DNA of 64,000 nt from assembly GCA_964570625.1 (NCBI GenBank), contig CAZMYW010000010.1:1-64000 (forward strand), in the 5' to 3' direction. Shown here piece by piece: positions 7,721-16,475 of the stretch. A model generated the notes under the pieces. The model did no database searches, was not told where the DNA came from, and saw only the letters and a list, made by a program, of their open reading frames with translations. This DNA comes from JBFLXB01 sp964570625. GTDB taxonomy: Bacteria; Nitrospirota; Nitrospiria; 2-01-FULL-66-17. A program made the translations under genes and the position numbers. Every line of letters begins with the position of its first letter. Position 1 is the first letter of the stretch.

Positions 7721-7750
7721 TGTGTACCACAGTGGTGAGGATGGTGTCAA
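7721..7750 (-). promoter_or_regulatory. Promoter of the first cold-shock gene
   Basis: TTGACA (7745-7750) and a weak TACACA (7721-7726) are 18 bp apart on the minus strand. The second cold-shock gene has TTGACG and TACAAC at equivalent places, which supports the assignment. The implied leader is about 135 nt. Confidence 0.5.
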
Positions 7751-7827
7751 TATCCTCTTTCTGTGAGGGGAAGCCAGATTTAGGGACGTTCTTAGGTAGT
7801 TAAATAAATTATCGAACGTGCTGATTT

Positions 7828-8751
7828 TCAGAATGCCAGTTTGAGCGTCGCCCCGACGATCGGGGCGGTGCCGAGATCGCGGCTGACCAGCGCGTCGCCG
7901 TTGCGGTCTTGGACCTCGAGCTGGCCGTTGATGACGGCCCCAGCATACAGATCGATGCTCAGGCGCTGTCCCGTCTTCGTTCCCGCGTGCAGGAACGCGA
8001 TGAGGCCGGTTTCTTCTCCCACGCCGCCGGGGAACGCGCCGTCTTCGCGCAAGCGAAAGCCGATCTGGCGATACGCGCCGCCCACACCCAGCGCCCACGT
8101 GTCCCTGAAACGATAGTTGAGTTCGAGACCAGCCGGTCCGGTCGGGCCCGCCGGCAGCGGATTGTTGATCCGCAGCCGGTCGGTCAGCGCCCAATCGACC
8201 GCGGGAAAGGCAAACACCTGCATCTCTTCGAGCTGCCTGAACACGCCGACGCCGATTCCAAGCATACGCGCCTTTCCAAACGCCTTCGACGCGGAGACCA
8301 CCGCGCCAAAGGTGAGCGCATCGCCAAAATCCGCGCCCTCTTCACGGGAATAATCCACCGAAGGGCTGAGCTGGAAGAACCACGCGCCATCGGCCGCGTG
8401 CAACACGGGAACCGACAGGCCGATCCGTTCCATGTCCGTCCACGGCGCGCCGGCCCCAAACGCAGTAGGCGTCGCAAAGCGGTTATCGGAATAACTGTAC
8501 GCCAGAGTCAGGCCCGCGCGCGTCCGCGGCCCGACCGGCCCCATGGTGCCGAGGCGCACCGCAACGACCCGCGATTCGTACTCGCCACCCCCGTCGATGT
8601 CCGCCGCGCCGATGTAGGCCGGCGTAAGCGAGCCGAACGACTGCCAGCGGCTCGGGGCGGCGGCCTCCTGCGCACCGGCGATCGGCACGGCGATTACGCT
8701 GAACAAAACAGATGCGGAGAGCGTCAAGGTTCTCAGAGTCCTGCTCATCAT
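7828..8751 (-). CDS. Outer-membrane beta-barrel protein (DUF6268-like)
   Basis: With the start at 8751 the product is 307 residues and begins with a standard signal peptide (MMSRTLRTL to AGAQ). The mature part is a run of amphipathic beta strands rich in Gly and aromatic residues and closes with an aromatic C-terminus (ATLKLAF), the sorting signal of outer-membrane barrels. The pattern resembles the DUF6268 outer-membrane family. A longer reading to 9042 exists but runs backwards into the SelO gene and lacks signal features. The substrate, if it is a channel, is unknown. Divergent from selO. Confidence 0.65.
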   Translation of the reverse strand: MMSRTLRTLTLSASVLFSVIAVPIAGAQEAAAPSRWQSFGSLTPAYIGAADIDGGGEYESRVVAVRLGTMGPVGPRTRAGLTLAYSYSDNRFATPTAFGAGAPWTDMERIGLSVPVLHAADGAWFFQLSPSVDYSREEGADFGDALTFGAVVSASKAFGKARMLGIGVGVFRQLEEMQVFAFPAVDWALTDRLRINNPLPAGPTGPAGLELNYRFRDTWALGVGGAYRQIGFRLREDGAFPGGVGEETGLIAFLHAGTKTGQRLSIDLYAGAVINGQLEVQDRNGDALVSRDLGTAPIVGATLKLAF

Positions 8752-8847
8752 CTTTCTTCTCGGGTCCGGAAACAATGCGGGCCAGTGTACTCTTTTCATC
8801 GGTCGCCATCCATGGGTCACTCCCCCCCCAACCGCACACGGCTGGGT

Positions 8848-8853
8848 TATAAT
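8848..8853 (+). promoter_or_regulatory. Probable -10 box of selO
   Basis: A perfect TATAAT lies about 70 nt before the SelO start. No convincing -35 hexamer is found 16-18 bp upstream, so only the -10 element is reported. Confidence 0.35.
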
Positions 8854-8921
8854 GGCGCTGCGTTGCACGCCCACCGCTAGCTTCCTCCGAGCGGGCAGGG
8901 CTGAGCCCCGCGCGGATTGAC

Positions 8922-10427
8922 ATGACGACGCCCCCGCAGCCGGCCCTGCTCCATCACACGGATTCATTACCGTGGGGTCACTCGTTCGCCGCGTTGCCGC
9001 CCGCGTTTTATACCCGGGTGATACCGGCGCCGCTGCCCTCACCCTACTTGGTCACTGCGAGCGTCTCGGCGGCGAAGATGATCGGCCTTGACCCGGCGGA
9101 ATTCGGCACGCAACACTTTGTCGAGAGCTTTTCGGGCAACCGACTCCCGGCGGACGCAAACCCGGTCGCGGCCGTGTATTCGGGTCACCAATTCGGGATC
9201 TGGGCCGGACAACTGGGAGACGGCCGCGCGCTCCTGCTCGGCGACGTGCCCGCGCAAGGGATCGGTTCTCCCGGAGCGATGGAACTCCAGCTCAAGGGCG
9301 CAGGTCAGACCCCGTATTCGCGCCAGGGCGACGGCCGCGCGGTCTTGCGCTCGTCCATCCGAGAATTTCTGTGCTCCGAAGCCATGGCCGGCCTGGGCAT
9401 TCCCACATCAGGCGTGTTGTGCGTCACGGGCTCAGATCAACGCGTGATGCGGGAAACGCCGGAAACCGCGGCCGTGGTCACGCGTATGGCGCCGACCTTC
9501 ATCCGCTTCGGCTCGTTCGAGCACTGGTTTTACAACGGCCAGGCGGACGCGCTCAAGGCGCTCGCGGATTACGTGATCGATCGCTTTTACCCCGACCTCC
9601 GCGCCGCCGCGAATCCCTATCACGCCCTGCTCGCCGAAGTGACCCGCCGCACCGCGGTTCTGATGGCCCAATGGCAGTCAGTCGGCTTCATGCACGGCGT
9701 GATGAACACCGACAACATGTCGATTCTGGGGATCACGATCGACTATGGCCCGTTCGGCTTTATGGACGCGTTCGATCCGCACCATATCTGCAACCACTCG
9801 GACCACCACGGACGGTACGCCTACGACCGGCAGCCCGACGTCGCGTACTGGAATTGCGCCATGCTGGCGCGGACCTTGTCGCCGCTCATCGGTGGGGAAG
9901 ACGACACGCGCGCCGCGCTGAACCTCTTCGGGCCCACGTTCGTGGCTACGTGGGATGAATTGTTACACGCCAAACTCGGCCTTCAGACCAATGCGCCCAA
10001 CGATGACGCGCTGTTCGAGGTAATGTTCACGATGATGCAGGCCAGCCGCGTGGACTTCACGTTGTTCTTCCGGCGCCTGGGGGAGTTGCAGATCGAGAAC
10101 CCGGGGGCGGACGACCCGATACGGGATCTGGTGTTGGACCGTGCGGCGTTCGATGCGTGGGCGGCGCGGTATCGCAGCCGCCTGCAACAGGAAGACAGCA
10201 CGGATGGCTCGCGCCGGCAAGCCATGCACGCGGTGAATCCGAAATACGTGTTACGCAACTATCTGGCGCAAGTCGCGATTGAAAAGGCCCAGCAGAAAGA
10301 CTATTCGGAAATCGAGCGGCTCCTCACGATCCTGGAAAACCCATTCGACGAACAACCGGGCTCTGAACCCTACGCCGGCCTTCCGCCCGACTGGGGCGCT
10401 CATATCTCGGTGAGTTGTTCGTCGTGA
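8922..10427 (+). CDS. selO: Protein adenylyltransferase SelO (YdiU family)
   Basis: A 501-residue full-length SelO pseudokinase that transfers AMP from ATP to Ser/Thr/Tyr of target proteins, linked in other bacteria and mitochondria to redox homeostasis. Diagnostic blocks are present: PVAAVYSGHQFGIWAGQLGDG, the GAGQTPYSR loop, SSIREFLCSEAM, HGVMNTDNMSI and the DYGPFGFMD metal-binding segment. It ends VSCSS, so the residue that is selenocysteine in some homologues is cysteine here. The ATG at 8922 has only a weak ribosome site but is the natural N-terminus. Monocistronic, transcribed away from the barrel gene. Confidence 0.97.
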   Translation: MTTPPQPALLHHTDSLPWGHSFAALPPAFYTRVIPAPLPSPYLVTASVSAAKMIGLDPAEFGTQHFVESFSGNRLPADANPVAAVYSGHQFGIWAGQLGDGRALLLGDVPAQGIGSPGAMELQLKGAGQTPYSRQGDGRAVLRSSIREFLCSEAMAGLGIPTSGVLCVTGSDQRVMRETPETAAVVTRMAPTFIRFGSFEHWFYNGQADALKALADYVIDRFYPDLRAAANPYHALLAEVTRRTAVLMAQWQSVGFMHGVMNTDNMSILGITIDYGPFGFMDAFDPHHICNHSDHHGRYAYDRQPDVAYWNCAMLARTLSPLIGGEDDTRAALNLFGPTFVATWDELLHAKLGLQTNAPNDDALFEVMFTMMQASRVDFTLFFRRLGELQIENPGADDPIRDLVLDRAAFDAWAARYRSRLQQEDSTDGSRRQAMHAVNPKYVLRNYLAQVAIEKAQQKDYSEIERLLTILENPFDEQPGSEPYAGLPPDWGAHISVSCSS

Positions 10428-10438
10428 TCTGACACGCG

Positions 10439-10822
10439 TTACTTCACGATTTCCCCCTTCCACTTCTTCATCCCGCCCTTCAAGTTATAGACTGTCTGAT
10501 AGCCCCTCTCATCGAGCAAGCGGCCGAGTTCGTCCCCCATGGGCCCACGGTGGCAGACGAAGACAATGCGATCCTCGGGCAACAACTCCTTCACGATGCG
10601 CGGCTTCGCGTCATCATAGGGAATGTTGATCGCACCCCGGATCCTGCCGACGGCGAACAACTCGGGCTCCCGCACGTCAACGATCACCAGGGGTTGGCCG
10701 TCGGCCATCATGGCTTTCAATCGCTTGCCGTTGATGGTCTTCAGGTCACCTGCCACCGCCGACGAACCCGCTAACAGCACCGCCATCCAGCCCGCCAGTA
10801 TGATCGTAGTCAGCAGCTTCAT
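10439..10822 (-). CDS. Exported single-domain rhodanese-like protein
   Basis: From the ATG at 10822 (GGGAGGG site upstream) the product is 127 residues: a signal peptide (about 1-24, ending SSAVAG) and one rhodanese domain. The domain has the DVREPELFAVGRIRGAINIPY entry block and an active-site loop CHRGPMG with the sulfur-carrying Cys kept but the usual CxxGxR arginine position changed. Such periplasmic rhodaneses bind persulfide or act in thiol quality control. The longer frame to 11218 overlaps the pirin gene and is not used. Confidence 0.85.
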   Translation of the reverse strand: MKLLTTIILAGWMAVLLAGSSAVAGDLKTINGKRLKAMMADGQPLVIVDVREPELFAVGRIRGAINIPYDDAKPRIVKELLPEDRIVFVCHRGPMGDELGRLLDERGYQTVYNLKGGMKKWKGEIVK

Positions 10823-10975
10823 GATTGCCCTCCCGTCTATTGATCGCATTGTACACCGATGGCACGCCACGGTGGCAAACGTTGTCCTGATCGACGGCGC
10901 CAACGGAACCCCCTCGCCCAACGCCGCTGGAACAAGACCATTCATTGTGGTATCAAGTGACTGGGAGGGAGTCCG

Positions 10976-11848
10976 ATGGAACGAACGATCGAACGCGTGT
11001 TTCGGGGCGCGCCTGAACACTGGGTGGGCAATGGCTTTCGGGTCAGCAACTACTTCCCGTCCGCCACGGACTTCGAGAAACGTATGAGTCCGTTCTTCTT
11101 GCTGGACTATCACGCGCCGCGTGAATATTCGCCCACGACCCAGCGGCGGGGGGTGGGCACCCATCCGCATCGCGGCTTTGAGACCGTGACCATCGCGTAC
11201 CAGGGCGCGGTGGCGCACCGCGACAGCACGGGCGCCGGCGGCGTGATCCGCCCCGGTGAAGTGCAGTGGATGACCGCGGGCGGTGGTATTTTACACAACG
11301 AGTACCACGAAGAGTCTTTTTCCAGGGCCGGCGGGATCATGCACATGATGCAGATCTGGGTCAATCTGCCCAGGCGATTCAAGATGACCGCGCCGAAATA
11401 CCAGCCCCTGACCACGGCCGACATCCCGGAGGTCCAGCTGCCGCATGAGAAGGGTGTGGTCCGGGTGATCTCCGGCGCCTACGAGGCGACCCCAGGATCG
11501 GCTTCGACCTTCACCCCGGCGCATCTGCTGGACCTGCGATTGAAACCGGGCGCCGAGGTGCGGCTGCCCACGCCCAAGGACTACAACACCGCCCTATTGG
11601 TGTTGAGCGGGAGCGTGAAGGCCAATGACTCGGTCGCAGTGTCGGCGGGGGAATTCATGTTGTTCAAGAATGACGGCGACGAGATTCGAGTGACCGCTGT
11701 GACCGACTCGATCGTCCTGTTCCTGAGCGGCGAGCCGATCGAGGAACCCCTGGTCCACTACGGCCCGTTCATCATGAACAGCGTGGACGAAATCAACCAG
11801 GCGGTCGAAGATTTTCAGGCCGGACGATTCGGATACTTGGACGACTAA
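10976..11848 (+). CDS. Pirin-family cupin protein
   Basis: A 290-residue bicupin. The N-terminal pirin domain shows HPHRGFETVTIAYQGAVAHRDS and the following WMTAGGGILHNEYHEE block, giving the His/Glu metal-ligand set (HPHRG, then H and E), and a C-terminal pirin domain follows. Bacterial pirins are iron-dependent; some are quercetin dioxygenases and others metabolic regulators, so the exact role cannot be set. A clear GGGAGGG site precedes the ATG. It stands alone, divergent from the rhodanese gene. Confidence 0.95.
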   Translation: MERTIERVFRGAPEHWVGNGFRVSNYFPSATDFEKRMSPFFLLDYHAPREYSPTTQRRGVGTHPHRGFETVTIAYQGAVAHRDSTGAGGVIRPGEVQWMTAGGGILHNEYHEESFSRAGGIMHMMQIWVNLPRRFKMTAPKYQPLTTADIPEVQLPHEKGVVRVISGAYEATPGSASTFTPAHLLDLRLKPGAEVRLPTPKDYNTALLVLSGSVKANDSVAVSAGEFMLFKNDGDEIRVTAVTDSIVLFLSGEPIEEPLVHYGPFIMNSVDEINQAVEDFQAGRFGYLDD

Positions 11849-11927
11849 GAGCCTGCCTGCAAGACCACAGGGTCTGCTTTTCTCCTCCTCGTCACTGTCC
11901 AGATCCCAAATGGAGTACCATGCCAGT

Positions 11928-13556
11928 ATGTCCGACGCGCTCTCGGAGGTGATCGCCTATCATCAGGCGACCAAACACCATTTACATGCCTATGCGCGCG
12001 GGCCGGGGCACATGGATTGGGCCACGCAGCCCGATCCGTTCCGGCGGTACACGGGCGCGACGCTGATCGCGCTCGACCACGTCCCGCCCGGCCAGGAGCC
12101 GCGTTATGATGCGGCCTTTGTGGCAGGCCACGTGCCGCCACAGCCCTTCACCCATCGCACCGTGTCGCAGCTCTTTTCGGACAGCTTGGCGCTCTCCGCG
12201 TGGAAACAGGCCGGGGACGCGTCGTGGTCGCTGCGAATCAATCCCTCCAGCGGGAATCTCCACCCCACCGAAGGCTATTTGATTTGCGGGCCGATCGCGG
12301 GACTATGCGACGAGCCCATGGTCTGTCACTACGCGCCCGCCGAGCACGCGCTGGAACGACGCGCGGACGTGCCGTTGGAAACCTGGCAGACCTTGACCGC
12401 CGAGCTGCCGCAGCCGGTGCTGCTGGTCGGATTCACCTCGATCCACTGGCGCGAGGCGTGGAAGTATGGCGAACGGGCGTATCGCTATTGCCAACACGAC
12501 GCGGGGCACGCCATGGCCGCGATGAGCCTGGCTGCTGCGGGGCTGGGGTGGCACACGACCCTGTTGGATGATCTGGGGACCGACGTTGTAGCCGCGTTGC
12601 TGGGGGTGGCCGATGCTCAAGGTGCTGAACCCGAGGTGCCAGACTGCGTGTTGGCGATCTACCCGCAGGGCGAACCGTGCCGGACGCTTACCTTGCCGGG
12701 CGACGTGGCCGCGATGTTCGCGAGCTTGCCCTGGCAAGGCCGACCGAATGTGCTGAGCCGCGGGCACGTCGAGTGGCCGATCATTGATCGCGTGAGCGCC
12801 GCGGCTCATAAGCCCACAACCGATCAGGTGTATGGAATGGCGCGACCCACCGGCCCGTCGCTCGCGATCGGTACGGCGCCGACCGCGTTTCGTCAGATGA
12901 TTTTCCAGCGCCGCAGCGCCGTGGCCTTGGATGGTCGGACCGGCATCACGGCCGAGGCGTTCTATCAGATCCTGGCCAAGACCCTGGCCGGCCCCGATCA
13001 ATTCCCGTTCACCATGCTCCCCTGGACGCCGCGCATTCACCTGGCCTTGTTCGTCCATCGCGTTCAGGACCTGGATCCGGGTCTGTATCTGCTGGTCCGC
13101 GATCCTTCGCAGACCACCACCCTGCGCGCGGCCATGAAACCGGAGTTTGCCTGGGAGAAACCCGGGGCCTGTCCAGAGGGCCTGCCACTCTATCGGTTAC
13201 TGACCGGGGATGTCCGCGACGTAGCGGAACAGGTGTCCTGCCATCAAGCCATTGCGGCCGACGGGTGCTTTGCGCTCGGCATGATCGCGGAGTTCGAGCG
13301 GCCCTTGCAGCACGACGGGGCGTGGGCCTATCCGCGGCTCTTTTGGGAAAGCGGCGTCGTGGGCCAGGTGTTGTATCTGGAAGCCGAAGCCAGCGGCATC
13401 CGCGCCACCGGCATCGGGTGTTTCTTTGACGATCCCATGCACCGCGTGCTGGGGCTGACGGCGATGCACTTCCAGAGTCTGTATCATTTCACCATGGGCG
13501 GTCCGGTGGACGACCCGCGGCTGCGGACCTTGCCGCCGTATCCGGCGGCCCGCTGA
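11928..13556 (+). CDS. SagB/ThcOx-type double nitroreductase-like oxidoreductase
   Basis: A roughly 542-residue protein with two nitroreductase-fold halves. The first half carries the FMN-binding signature SLRINPSSGNLHPTEGYL; the second begins RSAVALDGRTGITAEAFY and ends with a conserved HRVLGLTAMHFQSLYHFTMG block. This is the layout of SagB-family dehydrogenases, flavin enzymes that in RiPP clusters oxidise azolines. No YcaO cyclase or precursor peptide is nearby, so this copy more likely belongs to the stand-alone group of unknown substrate. An in-frame ATG at 11910 also exists; 11928 matches the family N-terminus better. Confidence 0.85.
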   Translation: MSDALSEVIAYHQATKHHLHAYARGPGHMDWATQPDPFRRYTGATLIALDHVPPGQEPRYDAAFVAGHVPPQPFTHRTVSQLFSDSLALSAWKQAGDASWSLRINPSSGNLHPTEGYLICGPIAGLCDEPMVCHYAPAEHALERRADVPLETWQTLTAELPQPVLLVGFTSIHWREAWKYGERAYRYCQHDAGHAMAAMSLAAAGLGWHTTLLDDLGTDVVAALLGVADAQGAEPEVPDCVLAIYPQGEPCRTLTLPGDVAAMFASLPWQGRPNVLSRGHVEWPIIDRVSAAAHKPTTDQVYGMARPTGPSLAIGTAPTAFRQMIFQRRSAVALDGRTGITAEAFYQILAKTLAGPDQFPFTMLPWTPRIHLALFVHRVQDLDPGLYLLVRDPSQTTTLRAAMKPEFAWEKPGACPEGLPLYRLLTGDVRDVAEQVSCHQAIAADGCFALGMIAEFERPLQHDGAWAYPRLFWESGVVGQVLYLEAEASGIRATGIGCFFDDPMHRVLGLTAMHFQSLYHFTMGGPVDDPRLRTLPPYPAAR

Positions 13557-13563
13557 CCCGATT

Positions 13564-14376
13564 TTACTCCTCTCCCGGTTTCTTCCACCCCGCCAAGACA
13601 CACCGCTGAGCGATCAAGGGCGTGAAGCTCGGCAGATCTTTCGACACCGCCTGCATGATGGTCTCGGCGAGGCGCTGATCCTCGAAACATTCGTACACAT
13701 CGTCGAGAAACCCTCCCCGCAAGAGCGGATGGTGCAGAAACATGGGGCCTGGACCGGTCAAGACTTCCAGCGACCACTCGGCGACCTCAATGCGCTCGAG
13801 ACCCAGCGCGTCGAGCCACGCCCGGCCTTCTTCCCCAGACGGCCGCTCAGCCATATAGTCTTCGAGGTGTTTCCGCTCCACGCTGAGCCCGTTCGCCGCC
13901 ATTTCCCGATCGATTCGTTGCCAGAGGGAATCGAACGTGCCGAGGGAGGGAAAGGTCAAGACCATCTGGCCGCCAGGTTTGAGATGCTGCACTAACCCCC
14001 GAACGGTCTCAAACCGGTTGGGACGAAAAAACATGACCGACAGGTTGCCGGTGATGCGATCAAATTGCGGGCCACGCGGGGGCAACATGCGTAGGTCCAG
14101 ACACTCGAAATGTAACCACGGAAGATGGGGGCCCTGGATCGCGCGCGCACGCGCCAGCTGGTCCTCACTCCAGTCGATCCCCAGCACCTGTCCAGTCGGG
14201 CCGACTCGCTCCGCCAGGCAGAACGCGGGGATCCCGCAGCCGGAGGCGATGTCCAGGATCGTGGCTCCCGGGAAGAGATCCAGATGATGCAACAACGCCT
14301 CGGCAAACGGCCTGGACCAATAGTCCTGTTTGGGAAGCGGCCACCGCACCGTCACGTCGATCTGCGGCGCGATCAT
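13564..14376 (-). CDS. Class I SAM-dependent methyltransferase
   Basis: Starting at ATG 14376, 270 residues. SAM-binding motif I is ILDIASGCGIPAF with the acidic motif II end VLGIDWSEDQL, then a post-motif III block LKPGGQMVLTFPS. The family is that of UbiE/Methyltransf_11-type small-molecule methyltransferases; the substrate cannot be read off. It converges on the SagB-like gene with only 7 nt between stop codons. A longer reading to 14445 lacks a ribosome site and conserved sequence. Confidence 0.8.
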   Translation of the reverse strand: MIAPQIDVTVRWPLPKQDYWSRPFAEALLHHLDLFPGATILDIASGCGIPAFCLAERVGPTGQVLGIDWSEDQLARARAIQGPHLPWLHFECLDLRMLPPRGPQFDRITGNLSVMFFRPNRFETVRGLVQHLKPGGQMVLTFPSLGTFDSLWQRIDREMAANGLSVERKHLEDYMAERPSGEEGRAWLDALGLERIEVAEWSLEVLTGPGPMFLHHPLLRGGFLDDVYECFEDQRLAETIMQAVSKDLPSFTPLIAQRCVLAGWKKPGEE

Positions 14377-14464
14377 GACCCCAACCCGACGGATGCCTCG
14401 CGTAACCCGGCATGACCCTGCTCCGCGAGCGCAACCTCCCGCCATGTGCGGCGCGGAGAGATGA

Positions 14465-14608
14465 TCATGCTGACGTTTGCAGCGATATCTTCAGGTCCTG
14501 AATGGCTCTCCCCACGTCCCCTTCCGTGGATCCGAACCGGTCGCCCATCACCTTGATGGCCTGATTGATCGCTTTGGTCATCTTCACTATCTGCTCTTCC
14601 GGTGTCAT
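14465..14608 (-). CDS. Small acidic/helical protein, 47 aa, unknown
   Basis: A short frame with a strong gaggagg ribosome site 4-5 nt before ATG 14608. The product begins MTPEEQIVKMTKAINQAI, is helical and soluble, and ends QTSA. Site quality, codon-like composition and position 28 nt after the small membrane-protein gene support a real gene. No family is recognised. Confidence 0.6.
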   Translation of the reverse strand: MTPEEQIVKMTKAINQAIKVMGDRFGSTEGDVGRAIQDLKISLQTSA

Positions 14609-14636
14609 CACACTCCTCCTCAAAACGCAGGGACGG

Positions 14637-14744
14637 CTACGGTGTTTTGCTCCTCTTCTTACCTACGGACGCCCAGACGGCCAGACCCAATGTCAGACCC
14701 AGCACTCCCAGCAACCCGACAATGCCGCTCGTCACTTGATACAT
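14637..14744 (-). CDS. Small single-pass membrane protein, 35 aa
   Basis: The ATG at 14744 follows a GGAGAGAGG ribosome site. The peptide begins MYQVTSGIVGLLGVLGL, has one transmembrane helix (about 6-27) and a basic tail KKRSKTP, as in many small bacterial membrane proteins. It is followed by the 47-residue gene on the same strand; the two look like a small operon. Function unknown. Confidence 0.55.
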   Translation of the reverse strand: MYQVTSGIVGLLGVLGLTLGLAVWASVGKKRSKTP

Positions 14745-15048
14745 ATTTTTGACCTCTCTCCTTCTTCACCTTGGACGGTTCTCTCCCTGAGCTTGCTCAG
14801 CTCCAATTGGTCAACATCCCAGTGGTGCCCGTTGCAGAAGCGGCGGAGACTGAGGAATCGCTCGCGCGATCGAGAACCCGATGCGCGAAGGATAGGACAG
14901 CCAGCGGGGCTAGAGCGTCACGGCTGGATACTACGGATAACGTGGCAGTACGGTCAAGCGGCATCCAGAAGGCCCATTGGGGCGACCTCAGGCCCTGTTT
15001 CCTCCTGGGAGCACGCTCCGAGAGGCGGTCAGCGCCTCGGCTGAATGA

Positions 15049-15171
15049 CCTACGTCCGGGGCAACCATGACGGCCGGCAATTTTCCGCGGCGCGCCCTCA
15101 AGCCCGTAGGTATCCGTTGCGACACCGCGTTGGATTATCTATCCGAAGCAGCGAGTCACCTCCACCTACGT
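15049..15171 (+). promoter_or_regulatory. Possible switching leader in a 540-nt gene-free stretch
   Basis: No gene is convincing between 14745 and 15283. Within it ACCTACGT occurs at 15049-15056 and again at 15164-15171, and CGTAGGT at 15106-15112 can pair with either copy but not both. That gives two mutually exclusive stems about 110 nt before the start at 15284. No known riboswitch class fits. The structure could also be chance. Confidence 0.3.
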
Positions 15172-15283
15172 CATTCCGCCAATGGACACGCAATCGGTCA
15201 CTGCGCAGAATGCGCGTACCAACCCGAGCGACACGAATCGTGACGACCTCGTCGGCTGGCCACTGCGCACAAAGGAGGGAATG

Positions 15284-16369
15284 ATGGCACTCACCGTTAG
15301 GCAGGAAGAACGAAAAGGATTCGAACGGTCTCGGTATCAGGGAAGGAGAGTCCTCGCGATGGCCGTCGCGATGTGCGTCGTGCTCGGGGCGGGGACGACG
15401 CTTGCACGCGGGGACGACGATACGGACGGGCGCTTCTGCTCCGCCACCGCCACCGCCTTGTTCACCGCATGCAAGAACGAGGTCATTGACGACTACTACA
15501 AAGCGCGGGCGATCTGCATCAACGTCTCAGACGAGGAAGAGCGAGAAACATGCTTCGCCGACGCCAAGGCCTCGCGCCGGGAGAGCAATCAACTCTGCCG
15601 CGCGCAACTGACCTGGCGTCGCGACGCGTGTACCTCCCTTGGGGAGGATCGATACGATCCGGAGTTCAACCCGGCCGCCTTTGACGACGATTTTACGAAC
15701 CTCACGAATCCGAATCCTTATTTCCCGCTGGGGATCGGCAACCGATGGGAATACACCGGCGGAAACGAAATCAACACGGTAGAGGTCCTGAACGAGACGA
15801 AGCTGATCGAGGGGGTGACGTGTATCGTAGTGCAGGATCGGGTGACGATCGACGGTGACCTCAACGAGGATACCGATGACTGGTTTTGCCAGGCCAAGAG
15901 CGGGAATGTCTACTACTTAGGTGAGGAGGTCAAGGACTTCGACAGCTTCGACGGCGACAATCCCAGGTTGCCGGAACTCGTCAGCATCGATGGCTCATTC
16001 AAACATGGGCGTGACGGCGACAAGGGGGGCCTCTTCTTTAGCGCGTCCCCGACGCAAGGCCAGGTGTACCTCGAGGAATTCTCGCTGGGCAACGCCGAGG
16101 ACGTGACGGAGATTCTGTCCACGACCTATGCGTACGGCAGCGACTCCGAACTCGACCAATTCGTCCCACCGCAGCTCGCTGAGATCTTTTGCTCCGAGGA
16201 TTGCGTGGTGACTAAAAACTTCTCACTCATCGAGCCCGGTATTTTCGCGCGAAAGTACTACGGCAAGGGGATCGGTTTCTTCCTCGAGGTCAAGCCGGAC
16301 ACGGGGGAAGCTCTCCAACTGGTGGGCTGTAACTTCGATTCGAGGTGCGCCGCCTTACCCGCGCCGTAA
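15284..16369 (+). CDS. Secreted Cys-rich protein of unknown function
   Basis: A 361-residue exported protein. The ATG at 15284 lies five nt after GGAGG (another ATG is at 15281). After a long charged n-region a hydrophobic segment (about residues 26-42, VLAMAVAMCVVLGAG) acts as signal peptide. The mature protein has a helical part with regularly placed Cys (C in FCSATATALFTACK, AICIN, ETCFAD, QLCRAQL, DACTS), then a beta-rich part starting PYFPLGIGNRWEYTGG. Many Cys suggest disulfides; the next gene is a DsbA-like thiol protein. No family is named with confidence. Confidence 0.6.
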   Translation: MALTVRQEERKGFERSRYQGRRVLAMAVAMCVVLGAGTTLARGDDDTDGRFCSATATALFTACKNEVIDDYYKARAICINVSDEEERETCFADAKASRRESNQLCRAQLTWRRDACTSLGEDRYDPEFNPAAFDDDFTNLTNPNPYFPLGIGNRWEYTGGNEINTVEVLNETKLIEGVTCIVVQDRVTIDGDLNEDTDDWFCQAKSGNVYYLGEEVKDFDSFDGDNPRLPELVSIDGSFKHGRDGDKGGLFFSASPTQGQVYLEEFSLGNAEDVTEILSTTYAYGSDSELDQFVPPQLAEIFCSEDCVVTKNFSLIEPGIFARKYYGKGIGFFLEVKPDTGEALQLVGCNFDSRCAALPAP

Positions 16370-16475
16370 CCTCCACGTGCCGCCGAGCACGCCGTTGTGA
16401 GTGGCTGGGCCTCCACACGGTAGGTCTCTCCGGGCGGAGGCTTCGGCTCCTTTCGAGGTCGAAGGAGTGGGGACG

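Noticed and set aside
7909..8880. 323-codon open frame on the plus strand
   Set aside because: Shadow of the beta-barrel gene on the other strand, which has signal peptide and barrel features.
8922..10427. Selenocysteine in SelO
   Set aside because: The C-terminal codon is a normal Cys codon (VSCSS) and no in-frame TGA is used.
11928..13556. RiPP gene cluster around the SagB-like enzyme
   Set aside because: No YcaO protein, leader peptidase or precursor-like small ORF is adjacent.
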